From contig CM043868.1 of the NCBI GenBank assembly GCA_023846275.1, positions 13,673,755 through 13,737,754 of the forward strand: a stretch of DNA of 64,000 nt. Reading direction: 5' to 3'. The stretch is from Vanilla planifolia (lineage: Eukaryota; Streptophyta; Magnoliopsida; Asparagales; Orchidaceae). Every line of letters begins with the position of its first letter. Position 1 is the stretch's first letter. The notes below the pieces were generated by a model. The model saw only the letters and a list, made by a program, of their open reading frames with translations. It was not told where the DNA came from and searched no databases. Below are positions 24,830 to 38,736 of this stretch, piece by piece. The position numbers and the translations under genes are program-made.

Positions 24830-25460
24830 ATACCATAGCTAATCAAAAGAATGAAGTGCGAGGAGCATTGCAAACCTATATCGGTTGAGGTTGCAACAAC
24901 AAAATGCAAGGGAGAAGAGATGGCTGGAACAAGAGGAGTTGACAAGATTGAGGCAAGGGAATAATGCGATGGTTGAAGGGGAAGAGGTGGCTGGGAACTA
25001 AAAAGTAGGGAAGCAGTTGCAGTCAAGAGTGAAGGCTAAGCAAGCAGTAGCGATGGCTTAGCAATGGATTGGCAAGAAGGTTGCATGGATTGATGAACAC
25101 AAAAAGGATGGGCCAACAAGAGGAGGATGGTGAAATGGTAGGATCGGCGAAAGCGGCAATCATGGACGAAGCATTGGATGTGGCTGCAATGGGCTGGCAG
25201 CACCTACAGAGTCCTATGGTGCCAAGGCTAAGATTCTGATCAGATGAAGCAGGTAGATTGGACATTGATGACAAGAGGAAGCGCATCACAATGATGGAGA
25301 TGAAGTAGTGGTAAGGCGTGGATGGTTGAGTGGCCAGAAGAGAGGAGATTGAGAAATTTAAGATTTGTGTAAGCGAAAGAGGAGAGGTTTAAGAGGTAAT
25401 GGGCGAATATGAGATTTTTGGAGATTGAGGGGCGACTGTTTAGAGGTAACATCATGCAAG
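24830..25460. repeat. GC-richer dispersed repeat, older copy (CpG-poor)
   Basis: It is purine-rich on the plus strand and GC-richer than its surroundings. Its start (AATGAAGTGCGAGGAGCATT near 24850) aligns with 25707 (AATAAATGTGAAGAACATTA), both followed by an AACCTA/CCCTA block. Three overlapping open frames on the minus strand (24823-25464) are Ser/Leu/Pro-rich and probably come from the composition. It may derive from a captured exon or a GC-rich transposon end. Confidence 0.45.
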
Positions 25461-25689
25461 CCATTCGGTAAATTGATCCAATAGAAATTGATGTGTAAGA
25501 CTGTCATAAAGTCAAGAAACTTCTTGACAGTGAAGATCCACAAACACAACTAAAAAACATGAAAACATGTCAACTGGACTCCAACAAATTTAAATTGCAC
25601 GTATATCATAGTAATGTGGAATGAAAGAATCACATGTGTATGAATATAAAACAAAATATGAGCACTCAATCAAAGTTACACATCACACA

Positions 25690-26300
25690 TAAGCGTACCA
25701 AAGCAATAAATGTGAAGAACATTACAACCCTAGATCAAGTGAACGCGGTAACCGATGGTCAGAATAAGTGGCAGTCAACGAGACGAGGAAGAGAAGGGGT
25801 CGTACGTGTGCTGGTTGAGGTCTAACAATGGATTGCGACGCTCGGATAGGACACAGTTAGCGAGGACCTTGACGGAATGAGTCGGTCGTGGCTATCCTCT
25901 CGTCCGGCGGCAGCTTGGGGAACTCGGGTGACGTATTGCGGCAATTGGGGTCTGAAGAGGATGGGTTCTGTCCCGGCGGAGGGAAGCGCGGCTAGGAGAC
26001 GGCCGAGGGATAAGGTAACCAACAGAGGCTCCGAAATGGGAACGGCAGCTGTGGAGGTGAGGCGGACCGCCTAGGGTTCGAAGGGAGGGTGGCTGCAGCT
26101 GCGTATCTAGACCGCGTGGGGACAAAGAACTGCGAGTGCGTTAGAGGCGACAGCAGTACGGAGTTGGCAGGTGCCGGGCCGAAGGCTGCAGACGGGCTTG
26201 GGAAAGTGGTTGCCGACGCAGAAGATTATGTCTGGGAAACTTCTGGCATAAGGGAGGTGAAGGAGTCGGGAAAACATAAAAAATTATTACATAGAATTGG
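25690..26300. repeat. GC-rich, CpG-rich island; younger copy of the repeat
   Basis: By far the most GC- and CpG-rich part of the window (for example CCGGCGG, GGACGC, GCGCGGC motifs across 25740-26250). It is partly homologous to 24830-25460. Overlapping open frames exist on both strands (25822-26022 -, 25877-26074 +, 25892-26125 -, 26089-26325 +), and none matches a family I know. A run of 20 T follows at 26304. It could be a transposon terminal region or an old first exon. Confidence 0.5.
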
Positions 26301-26303
26301 TGA

Positions 26304-26323
26304 TTTTTTTTTTTTTTTTTTTT
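26304..26323. repeat. T20 homopolymer at the edge of the GC-rich repeat
   Basis: Twenty consecutive T directly after the GC-rich block; read on the minus strand this is an A20 run leading into the block. Confidence 0.95.
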
Positions 26324-26329
26324 GACATT

Positions 26330-28472
26330 ATATAATCGATGCATCGTTGGCAATAGACGATGAGCTGTATTGTTCGAATTACAATTGTATTGCAAGTCAT
26401 TTAATTATATGAGTAAGTCGTGTAAATAGTTTTTGTTACTTTTAAAATTTTAATATTTTAATGTTTTTTTCATAAATATTTTTTAGAATAATTTAAATTA
26501 CCAAGTAAGTCCTTTTAGTACAAATTTTGCATTCAGTATGCATCTCAAAAGCAATTAATTAAAATAGTTTTAAAAAACAAAAAATAAATAAATTTTTATA
26601 TAATAAAAATATATGTCAACTGATTTTTATATTTTTAAAAAAGTATTAAACATTTTGAAATTAAAGACAAACATTAAAGTATCACTTATATGTTCCTTGA
26701 TTTAAATTTTTGTATATTGACTTGAAAACTCCAATTATATTATTAGAAGTTCTTTACATATGTAATTGTAACAATGGTTTTTGTAGCAATACACAATAAC
26801 TTCTCTTGATAATAATGGTAAGGCTAGGTATTTTAGGATTTATTTTTCATCTTTTAGAACATTTAATTAAAAAATGAAATGAGAAATTATGAAAATAGAA
26901 ATAAAAAAATAGGATAATGGTTAGAGGTCTCATGCCATTTCATCAATTTTCTCATCATAAATAGATTCTAAATTCATTGAGAGCAATTTGAAAGTTTAAT
27001 TTAAATAAGAAAATTTGACTCAAGTGTAATATGTAATAAATTAAAGCATAAATGAATCCATACATAAGAGCATATAATATATAAAGAGTTTTCATATAAG
27101 AAATCGTTTCTACATAATGTGAGAATAACATTGACCGTGAAAGGATATATGATTTACATCATATTTAGCAATGGTTCACTTGTAGATTAAATACTTCCAT
27201 TCATAATATGTGATTAAAAATGAATTACATATAAAGCAAAATTATTTGAATCCCATATTTTGTATGTGATGTCATCCAAGACATTGAAATGCTAGTTTAA
27301 GCTATTGCGATGTCTAGAAAAATACTGTAATAAGCCTAGTGAATAGTGAATTCTAAGAAAATATTATGATTAACACAAACAAAGTAAAAAAAAAAATTCA
27401 AATGTAGTCACCAATATCAAGGTAAAGAATTTCTATTATTATGTACAAATGTCATTATTATCATTATGTGACTCATTATTGTGAAAATTGTCTACCCAAA
27501 TGAGTGTATTAATAAATCTATCATGTCTATTGAAAAGTTATGAATAATATCCACAAGTTGTAATTTTTTTTTTTGCATGATTTTCTTATCTACTAAAATG
27601 TATTCACTTTAAAAAAAATAATAGCTTGGTAATGCAATTTTTCTATTTTTAATCTATTTTAAAATTAATAACATCTAGGTTCAATATATTTTGATATTTT
27701 ATCTTCACAAATGTTTTTCAAACTTAACAAAATTTGTTTAGGTAATATATCAATTATTTTTCAAAATTTTAATATTTAAGAATTGTTCTATATAATACTC
27801 TAAATAAGATTTTTGAGGTCTTGAACTAACAGTCATTTTCATATTTTTTTTAATATTTCTTTATATTCTTGTTTTGTGGGTTGAAAGCACCATAAAAAAT
27901 TTCAAAATATTTGAATTTTTGAAGGCTTCTAGTTACCACAGAACTTTGACCTTAAAGTTTATAGTTCTCTTTAAACCCATCTAAATTAAGGACAAACATT
28001 TTTCTTTTAGCCCTTTCTTTCTTGTTGCATTAATAATTGTTTTTAAAAAATTTCATTAATGTTACTCCATAACAATCTCTCATCATAATGTTATCATCAA
28101 CCTATATCAATTTTTTTAGATTTTACTAAATATTATTGCATTATTATTGGAAGTTTATTGCAAAAGATATTATCTTTTATTTGGACATGAAAGGAGATTA
28201 TTTGTCAAGTTAATTATAAAAAATAATTTTCACTTTTTTGTTGTTTTGACTTGCAAAGATTTTTTATTTATGTCCAAACATTTTTTTAATGTAGATATAT
28301 TTTTTATGGTATATTGTGATGATCTTATGACCACCTTATTTATATCTAGTTTCTAAACTCTAATTTATTAAAATCTTATTTTTTAAAAATTACATATTTT
28401 AAATGAACAAAATCTTATTTGTTTTTTTGTCTATTTTCTCATATACAATAATAACAATTAAATATATACATA

Positions 28473-28509
<37 letters not shown>

Positions 28510-30300
28510 TAAAACATACCATACATAGGGTTTGAATTATATAAATCAAATTAAAGAATAAATAATTAAAATCTTTGTTGAATTTAAAACTAATAAGAAA
28601 TATAACATACTGTGAAAGAAATTATCTCAATCATAATAAAATTAACAAACACATGCAATTTCTTATTTGTTTCATTCATATTTTTAATATAATCTTGTTT
28701 ATCAATACATATTTTTACTTAATTAAGTAAGCTTTATGATAGTTATATTGTTGCTAGCATTCTTTCTTAAAGAAATCAATAAGTATTTTTTTTGTTTACT
28801 TAATTATAATAAAAATTTCACTTATTAATTATTTATATTATATTTTCATATATAATATTTCAACTTTTTAATGTTCTCAATGGTCATATATTTATAATAA
28901 TTTTCAACTATATGCACATTAGCTACTAATCACATCATAGTGACAAATCTTAATCATGTGATACACTAACTAACGGCCACCATCACGACGAGAAATCTCA
29001 ACTATGCAGCACATTAGCAACACACGGTGTATCATGCTTTAACATTTCATTAATAAGCTAATCGTGTTCACACAAACATTATATCATTCAATAAAATAGA
29101 AATAGACATAGTTATGTATCACACTTTTATGTTTAATATTTTAAACAACTATTACTTCCTACATAGTTCTAAAATTTAACCACAATAGTAGTATATTAAG
29201 TACCATAAGTATTATGCCGGGCTATTATATAAGATCATATAAATATCATGCAATATTACATTAAATATACACATAAATTTTATCAGTATACTTACCTCAA
29301 GATTTTCTTATTTTTTTTCCTACATGTTAGTTAAATTTTTTACTCTTTAGGTTCAACCTATTAAATAGCAACCACTTAACATTAAATAGGAATTTTGAAC
29401 AATTATAATTTTATCAACTACATATTTAAGGTTGCACAAACTCACTTTCCCAATTAATAATTTTTTTGTTTATAATAATTATCACATATATATATTACGA
29501 TTAGTAGTTACAATATGTTAATCTTTTCGCATGACATGTGCTACATGCCCTACATTTGTGATAATTCTCAGACTAACATTCTTTGCTATTCACTTACATG
29601 ACAAGTGTTATTGAGATAATTTATAAATACTCTGCATCATTTAGTATGATGATTATTATCCTTTTATATCCTAAGACATTATGGTTATGCTCATTTCTAA
29701 TGCTAGTTTTTGTTAAACTTGGGTACATAATGCATTTCTCTCTTAATGAAAAACATCCCAAATCATTTAATAAGGAGATGAAATTATGATCTGCATCCAT
29801 TGGCATAGATCGAGCTTAATACATTTTGAATATAATTATCTAGTAATTTAGTTTTTATTTCAATATTAATTTTCATAGCCAAATGATATAGTAGTGTCCA
29901 ATACAGTACACAGAGGTTATATTTAGAGATATATTAGTCTGAATTAATAACATCCAACACATCACATATATGTTTCACTTGAAGGTCTACTAATCTTATT
30001 CAGATTTGGAGTTGTGCCAGAATTGACCCCTCTATTTCTTTTAGTCTCTGTAATCATTGTTATTGTGAGAGTCAATTACAGTTGAGCATTTCTTATTACA
30101 CATTTTAGTTTGCTTTCATCGAATAATTAAGTTATTGGCATTTATAGTTTTATTTTAGTTGTTTGAAGAATAATTAATATATATATATTTTAATATTTTC
30201 AACTTTATAATCAGTACACGTTGGTCCTTCAATAGTCTCATAATTTTGTTGGTATAAAATTTTGTTAAAAATAACTTTAGAAAGGCTAAAAATTGAGTTT
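26330..30300. other. Very AT-rich intergenic DNA, no gene seen
   Basis: Among the most AT-rich parts of the window. It contains one (AT)n run at 28476-28504. Open frames of 60-70 codons are Phe/Ile/Leu/Asn-rich, as expected from composition. Confidence 0.6.
28476..28504. repeat. (AT)n microsatellite, about 29 nt
   Basis: An uninterrupted AT dinucleotide run in AT-rich intergenic DNA. Confidence 0.9.
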
Positions 30301-30831
30301 ATATTGTTTTTGTTGCCGACTCGTGTGTCTGTGTGACCCGCTCTAACCCGTTGAACCTGGTTGAACTGCTCAACCTGTGTAGACCTGTCACCCATGACTC
30401 TCTCTATTAGTTATGTCTAACTTTAACCCACTGACCAACAAACCTATTTTGACCTGTACGGCTTGCGTGACTTAAGCCAACCTATCAACACTCACAAACT
30501 TGATCCACGAATGCGCATGACCCAAAACATGTGTACTAACCTATCAACCTGATTCACTCCAACCCACACCCGCCCAACAACAATACCTGAGGAGACACGT
30601 GTCGCTCAAAACGCATATGCTTTTTAGGAATTTCTTATGATAATTAACTTTATAATTTTTTAAGTCAATTTTTTTAATTTTTTGATAGAATTCAAAATAT
30701 TTATTCTATAATTTATGATGACTTTAGAATTTTAAAATGTCATTTATAATTCAAAAAATGCATCTCTTAATATTTCAAAATATTATTTTATATTCTTAGG
30801 TTAACAAATTGTTATTGTACCTTTAGATTTA

Positions 30832-31033
30832 TATAAATAAGGATTCTCATCATGTTGTATAAGATGAATTTTTGATTGAAGTAATGAAGTGATGTCGTCA
30901 AGTTTTTGTGATAAAAGTGTGTTGTATGAACATTCTAACAGTGTGATTTTGGGGGTGCCTTGAAAAGGCGAGTAAGAGGCTCAAAAAGAGAGATCAGAAC
31001 TTGTTATCCAATATCTACAATTGACATCAAATA
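30832..31033 (+). mobile_element. 3' part of a copia-like LTR with degenerate primer-binding site
   Basis: The TATA-like ATATAAATAA at 30831-30840 is followed by an R/U5-like stretch that ends ...ATATCTACA at 31019. Directly after it, TTGACATCAAATA (31021-31033) resembles the tRNA-Met primer site TTGGTATCAGAGC at 9 of 13 positions. The internal region is not recognisable as gag. The 5' end of the LTR was not defined. Confidence 0.4.
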
Positions 31034-32814
31034 ACAAGGAAAGTTCTTAGTCATTTTATTTCATATTTTGAAAAATTTTATTGTTGTTTCCAATTCTCTA
31101 GTTTATGCATTTGATAATATGATTTCTGGTTTTGCGTTTTACAAACTTCACTTGGATGTGTATTATTTAAACTATTTTGTTAGGTTGAGATCTCTTATAT
31201 TAAAATCAATACAAGTCTTTAGCTTCTAGAGAAGTTCTTACTTGTCTAATAATCCAATAATTTTTTATTCTAAAATTATAACACCTTTGTATAGTAACTT
31301 GTATAAATACATTGCTTGAACCTAAGTATTTTTCCATTATATATGAGTTAAAATAGTTTTTAGTATTTCATCTTATATCACAAAACTATTTTAGTATTCA
31401 TGTGAATGTCCATTGAGTGTTTTATATTTATTATGAGTGAGAATGTCCATCATAAGGTTATATTACCAATTCCATTCCATGTAAGTGTTGACTTGGGTTT
31501 TGAACCCAGTCGGCCCACCAGATGCACTTGAAAGCCCAGCAAGTATGTAATAACCCGATAAATTTATCTCAATTAATTCTCCCCAAATTTATATTTTTTA
31601 TATTAAATACACGTGTCTTTTTTTGAAACCTAAAAATCTAGCTTAGTAAGTGCCTCAAAAAACATGTCAAGATGATGATAGTTGTTCTCAATTTTGAACA
31701 TTTTATTACAAAAAATCTTATCACAAAAAAATCTATAAATATGTGATTTATATTTTTAAAAACTATATAAATTTTTAGAAAATTTTATAAATAAATATTA
31801 TAAATATAAGAAATTTTAAGACATTAAATAATGATTTAATCATCCTCTTATTAAATAAGAGGATAAGCTCCCTCATGTGCCTCGAAAATCTACTATAGAA
31901 TTTGGAGAGCATGTGAGAAAATAGAAGGAGAAGGAGCCTGAAGGGGGATGGGAAGTATTTTGTTTTTTATTGTAATTTCTTCCATCATATTGTGGGATCA
32001 AAAAAGAAAGAGGAACTTTAAGAAAAAAAACAAGTTTTCAATCTCTATTTGGGAAATTATATTTCAAGGAAAGATCTCGCCATGGTTTTCCTCACTAAAG
32101 AACATATTGATTGCTTGTATGAGTAAGGAAGTGAATTTTGTAAGATTGAGATTATCATAGTAAGGGATGGAGGCCATCATCATTCTAGTTATACTAAAGA
32201 TACCAAATAGTTGTTAAGATTGTTTGGTACCAGCTTGTAGCTAGGGCCAATGAGATGCTTCTATGGTTAACTATATGGATCATATTAGTACAACATGTAT
32301 ATCAAACAATACTATGAGAATAAATAATATTACCCAAGAATGTTTATTTAACTACTCATTAGAAAGATTAAATGCATGCATGGTTCTAGTACTATGTATA
32401 TATTGGATTGATACATTATTGCATGGATCATTAATCATATTTATATAGCTATGTTATCAGATGATTAAGATTAAGGCTATTTTATTGTGTAATATATCAT
32501 CTATTATACTTTACAATATTAACACAAAAACAACACTAAAGCACAGATCACACACGTACAAAATAGGATCTAAATTTGTATGTTTTTGTGTTAAATTAGT
32601 ATAACATAGATCCTTTATTTAATCCTTGATACAAATCACTATCTTTTATCATATTAGTATGAATGATATATTTGATTTTTTTTATTAGAGTATTACAATA
32701 ATTTAATATTTACAAAGTTTTAATTACACAATATGATAAGGCTGATCATATTATATAATATAATGACAATAATAAAAAGATAGTAGTTTGTTGCTTCATG
32801 ATTAGTATCACTTT

Positions 32815-33250
32815 TGTTGACATTAGTGGTTGAGACTTAGAGATGACGAGATACTTCATTTCTAAGTATTGTAGGTACTTAGTGATAGGGATTTGACATT
32901 TTGAGTGTCTTATTTCTTATCAATATAGGATATTGGCATTAGGGATCAAGAATTAATGATGATGAGATACTTCACTCTTGGGTGTTATGGGTACTCAAAG
33001 ATGAGACTTTAATATTTTGAGTGCTTCATTCCTTATTAGCACAAGTTGTATATGTTAGGAGGTGAGACTTAATGATGATAAGTTACTTCACTCTTAGGTA
33101 TCATAGATATTTAGTGATGGGACTTTGGCATTTTAAATACCCCATTTCTTTTTAGCATAGGATGTCGATATTAGGAGATAAGACTTAGTGATGATCAGAT
33201 ACTTCACTCTTCGGTGTCATGATACTTAGAGATGAGATTATGACATTTCA
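32815..33250 (+). repeat. Tandem repeat, 116-bp unit, about 3.7 copies
   Basis: The phrase 'GAGATACTTCACTCTT' recurs with its ATAC anchor at 32851, 32967, 33083 and 33199, exactly 116 bp apart each time. The rest of the unit (GATGGGACTTTGACATTTTGAGTG-like, then CATTTCTTATTAGCATAGGAT-like) also recurs with substitutions but no net indels. The last copy is partial. Confidence 0.92.
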
Positions 33251-33435
33251 TAATGTCGAGACTCGTAATTAAGAAATATGAAATGGGATCTTTAAGTGTT
33301 GGGATAAGAGTCATGAAAAAGTCTAAGCTCAAAAAAAAGAATGAATATATAAAAAGAAAAATAATGAAAAAAAAGAAAAAAAATACGAAACGAAAAGAAA
33401 AATAAGATAAAAGTATTATATGTTTATGATCAATT

Positions 33436-33538
<103 letters not shown>

Positions 33539-34160
33539 TTGTTACAACACTTTTTATATAGATTATCAAGCATTCTTTTATTTACTACTCTATTTTATTG
33601 ATCAATTTTTCATATACTTTGTATACTACTTCTGTATATTTAACTAAAAGTTTATTTACTAAGCATATCATACTCATATCTTACTTATATTATAAGATAT
33701 GATGTTGACAATCATCGAGCTAAGGGTCCTTAGAGGGTAATTTAAGGCCCCAAGCATTGAGAAACTGACGTATTTGGTGAGTATAAAAGATATTATATAC
33801 ATGTAGGTATATTAATATTTTATTTTAGACTTTTATATCAGTATTAATTTTAGATTTACATATAGCATGACAATTATTTTATTGTGTATTGTTATTTTTA
33901 TTAAGATGTTTTGAGATCTTTGTAAATTTTTACGTCACCTCTCTTATTTTTAGTAATACATGCTAACATTTTCATACTATAAGTTATGATAACTTATTTT
34001 TATAAATATATTTTATCAAATTATATTAATTAATATTAGACAGGGTATGGCAAGGCACATGCTGGTACACTAGCCTCCACATGCTCATATGACAATCTCA
34101 TACTTATTATCAACACACTGCATAAGCATGCCCATTACACACATACCCCTTCATATCTTA

Positions 34161-35490
34161 GCTTAATACATTGTACCTTATAGTACCTTAGTATCTAGTC
34201 ACTACTCTTACAACACTACTTAAACCTAATTAAAGCTTACTTATGGTACCATTAATGTCACCAATTAATTGTATCTATATTTTTGATAAAAAAACTTGTT
34301 GAAATTATAAATCAATTAAAAATTTGTAAAGAAACAAACTATAATTTTTGTTTTACCAAACCAATATTCACATATAATATATTATTGTAGCAAAATATAA
34401 GAAAATTATTTTTTATTATTAATAAGCAAAACAAAATGATAACATGTGTTAATAATCGAATGTTTTTTCCATTGCTAATAAGCAAAATCAAATTATAACA
34501 TATTTTCATAACAAAATTGAAATAAATAATAGCCATAATATGAGTCAATGTTAAACATTTTTTTTCATAGTAGCATCATTTACAACTCAAGTTTACAAAT
34601 CCTAATACATCATGATAGAAATGAAAAATAGCAAACTTTACTAATGTTTTAACTCCATTCATTTTGCTCCTTGAGTCCCACAAAGTGCATCCCAAATACT
34701 TATATTTGTTAAGACAAAACAAGATTGAGCCAACTATCTCAAACCTACCTAAAATTAGATCAAATATTAATAATGAACATATAAAGACACACAAAGTCAT
34801 AGAAAGGGACTCGACAGTAAGACAAACATAATTCTATCTAAATACCAATGCCTTTCATTAAAACAATCTTAGTAAAATTATTTATAATTAAATAAAATTT
34901 ATAAATAAAAGATCTTAATTAAAAAATTATATATATTAAAAAATAATAAGGTATGATGTACTAAACTAATATTACTTACTACCAATACATATAAAATCCA
35001 TCTTGTGTACAAAACAACGTAAATCTAACTTCATACATAATTCTATCCACTTATCAATCCATTGAATAGGATTCTTATCAATAACATTATAATTCTCTTC
35101 TCTTTATGTAATAGAGGTATAACTTATAATATAAATAGTAATAAAATTTTATAGAATCTAATAGATAACTTAATAAGATAATAGATGTAATATGATCAAC
35201 CAAGATAAGAATAATATCATAAGAACATGATAATTGATATTTATGAAATAAAAGAGTAGGATAGAATATGGGTGATCAAATGACAACCAAATGAAGTATA
35301 AGAATACATTTCTATATTTTTTTTATCTTATTTCCAATTTTCCATGTATTGTATTTATATGGCCTAAATTTTCTTTTAATAACTACCATTTAATCTAATA
35401 ATAATCATATATATATCTAATGATTTATAGCTAGCATTTATCTACAAAGGTATGACATCTCGATTTGTAACTAGTCACCTTGCATACAAT
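34161..35490. other. No gene seen; AT-rich intergenic DNA
   Basis: Open frames at 34339-34548 and 34576-34800 (minus) have no recognisable motif. Confidence 0.5.
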
Positions 35491-35494
35491 ACTT

Positions 35495-36150
35495 GAAATA
35501 ACTTAACCTTCTTAGTGGTGTATTGTCTCAAATTAATTGAGTTTTATCCTTTGCATTGGAGCCCTTTCTTAATGGTCGCTTATCCTAAAACTATATACCT
35601 TAATATTCTTAATCATAAAGTTCTCATAAAATTTCATATAGTATTTCCTCTAAAATATGTCTGACCAAATCAAGTCCTATAATTTTATTTATAAAGCTTA
35701 AGATTTGTCTTCTTATAATTAATATGGGACTTAATCATCTTTATATCTCTCCATCTAAAAGCCTATCAAGAGTATCTCATTATTTAGTGATTCCTCTCTC
35801 CAAGATATCAGTAAATGATCACTCTTTTCTCTTTGGTCTTAGGTGTTATAGGCCTACTATTTCTACTTGGTTTATTCTCTAACAACATTGGATTAGAAGA
35901 TGTTATACTCTGATACATATTATAACATTCTACCTTTCTAGTAAGGTATTATCTCAAATTAATTAAGTTTTGTCCTTTTTTATAAGGGCTCTTTCCTACA
36001 TGATCATCATCCTAAAACTACTCTATCCTAAGTATACTTAATCATGAAGTTGTCATAGAATCTCATAAAGGTTACTCCCAAAAAATACCTCACTAAATCA
36101 AGGCTTATGATTTTTATTATAAAGCTTTAGATCTACTCTCTTATATAATG
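35495..36150 (-). mobile_element. TRIM-like miniature LTR element (two about 230-bp terminal repeats)
   Basis: The blocks 35495-35722 and 35921-36150 are diverged direct repeats, offset 426-428 bp: TATTGTCTCAAATTAATTGA at 35521 against TATTATCTCAAATTAATTAA at 35947, and AAATCAAG at 35667 against AAATCAAG at 36095. The 200 bp between them carry, next to the right-hand repeat, ACTCTGATACA (35907-35917). This is close to GCTCTGATACCA, the complement of the plant tRNA-Met primer site. That places the 5' LTR at 35921-36150 and the element on the minus strand. There is no room for coding sequence, as in TRIM elements. Confidence 0.6.
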
Positions 36151-38736
36151 AGGAAAAAATATTAGTATAATAAGAAAAATCTGTGATAATTAAGAAAATT
36201 ATAAAGCATTGTATAATAAAATGATCAAAATTATATTAGGATAATCAATTAAGAGGAAAAAAAAACTAAGTTTGATGGGTTGAGTGTCAAATAAAAAAAT
36301 ATACAGTATAATGAGCATTAATATATAAGTATAATTAGATGTATAATATATATAGTACATAGAAATCATTAGGTTACGATGGAAGAAAGATGTATCGTAC
36401 AAATATGATTAAGGAACCATATGAATATAAGGCAAGGAGAATACTTGAGCTAAGTAGAAATGGATCGTAGATGTATGACTAATGGATCATTTGAGTATCG
36501 TTAGTGTGAATAAGCCTAGACGGTGGAAAATTCAACTAATTGATGGGCAAGTATGATATAGAAAAATTGAAAAGGTTTTAAAATTCAAAACTATGATTGA
36601 CTATATAAATCATCATAGGGAGAGTTTAATTGAAAGAAAATCGTTGGAGTCAAATGAAAATAAAGATGAAGAGATGCAAGATGGAATGAACATAATTGTT
36701 GGTGGAGATGGAATGATTAGGAATACAAAAAGTTGCAAGTTGCATATAAAAACAATGCAATTGCATTCAAGAGTATATTTTTGGGGAAAAAAAGTTGGTG
36801 CAATTAGTTCCATCCAAGTGTGCCAAAGTGAAGTAAAGAGAGGAAGGAGGTGTTGCAAGCTTTTGAAAGGGGATCTTATAGAGATAAGGCATGAAAAGGC
36901 CAAAAATGAGATGATTCCAATCGTGGGCATTATAGTGTTAAGGAGTTGAACAAAAAAAAGACCTTGGAGAGACCATTAATTGGATTGAGATGCATGAAAA
37001 CTTGTACTTATGTGTATATATTTGATATGATGTGTGTGTAAGATAGAAACTCTTAATAATTTATGAAATGTCAATTAAGAATACTTTTGTAAACATTATG
37101 CAAATTTATTTAATGTATGAGACATGCTAAAGAGGTAGAGATCCCTTAAGCAATTATATAAAATGATATAAACTAGGGATATTGTGTAGCAACACTTCTT
37201 AATATAACATGAATTGATAATAAAAATCCCATAATGACAATTAATTTGATAAAATCAACTTGAGGATGAAAAAGCTACATTTGATTATTATGTTATCAAC
37301 GTTAGCATGAATTGCTTATTCATTAATGTAAAAGGAAGATGTATATATTGAAGTTTGTTAAGAGGAAGATCATTTAAGATGGACCAAAAAAGAACCTCTT
37401 GAGAATGTTTGATTTTGTATGATTTGTAATATTGTTATGACATTTAGTTATATATATTGCTTGAATATAAAATAATATTTATTTATAAGTTTCATTATTT
37501 TATAATTATATGATAATATTCACAAAAAAAATCATTATAATAATGACATAAAAAGATAAAAAAGATTATTATTATTATAATAATCATAAAAGAAACGAAT
37601 AAGAGATTGTTTGAAGTAACAATAATACATTTCAAAATAACAATTATAAAGATGAGTTAAAAAAAATTTTGTTTAGACTGTTTACATTGAAAATAACATT
37701 TTTTTTAAACTTATCCAATTTATTTATAAAAGGTTTCTTTTCTTAAACTAAATCTTAAAGAGATGAAAAATAAAAAAAAATAAACAAAATATAAATATGA
37801 TAAAAAATAAAAATGATAAAAATCATATTTTAATGATTGCAATTGAACTACTCATATACTCAAAAATTATAATTTTTTTATATTTATGTATATGAATTTA
37901 CCACTAAATTAATATTAATTTATTAATACCTATTTTAACTTAATATTTTAAAATCAAAATAAAATATTACAATAAACTATAAAAGAACAATGAAATCAAA
38001 ATCATTTCATAACATAACTTAACAATATCTACTTTCTATCAACATATATTATATACCACTTCTTTTTATATATTGAGAAAAGCATATTTTATAAAAGAAA
38101 ATCTAGTGATAACATATGAAACCTTGTTAATGTAAGGAGATACTATTACTTGTGATTTTAAAGATTATCCAAGCATTGACCTTATATGCAAAAGATTAAA
38201 TATGCTTTTGCAATGACTTAAAAATTTTATTTAAAAAGAGCTTTATTGTAAGTATCGCTTGCATTATTGGTTTGTTTTGTGGAAAAAGGATTGTCACATG
38301 TTTTTCCAATTAAATCCCCTTGTCATCTCAAATAGCATATATTAACAACTAATGTTTGTTGCAAGCATTGATCACACCAAACTCAAATAGACAAACACTA
38401 ATATGCACTATAGCTTAAGAAATAAAACATGCACTATGACATAACACAAATCTTTAGACATCAAAATAAATAGGCAACAGAAGACCAGTTCTCACCATGC
38501 ATCCCTCAAAGATATTACAAATCTTCCAGAAAACTTTGTTGCAGATGAACAAAGGGCAAATTAATTAGATCATTTGAGACTTTGCCCACAATAAAATTTT
38601 AAAATACATTCTGCAAATAGTTTAGGGAATCTGTCCAGGAATCAACCCAAGAAAAAAAAAAAGGAAGATAAGGAGATAGCTTCAACATTTCACATGTGCA
38701 TGAGATTCCAATGGTGTATTCTAATAGAGAAGGACA
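36151..38736. other. Intergenic DNA and 3' flank of the thioesterase gene
   Basis: A 118-codon open frame at 36593-36949 (+) has no recognisable motif and is shadowed by a 105-codon frame on the other strand. The last 200-300 bp before 38737 should be the 3' UTR of the thioesterase. A clear poly(A) signal was not found. Confidence 0.5.

Noticed and set aside
25822-26395. Overlapping GC-rich frames as genes
   Set aside because: Frames are open on both strands at once, none has a family motif, and the block is a repeat with a partner at 24830-25460.
36593-36949. 118-codon open frame in AT-rich DNA
   Set aside because: No known motif, a similar-length frame on the opposite strand and no splice or promoter context. 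It may be chance.
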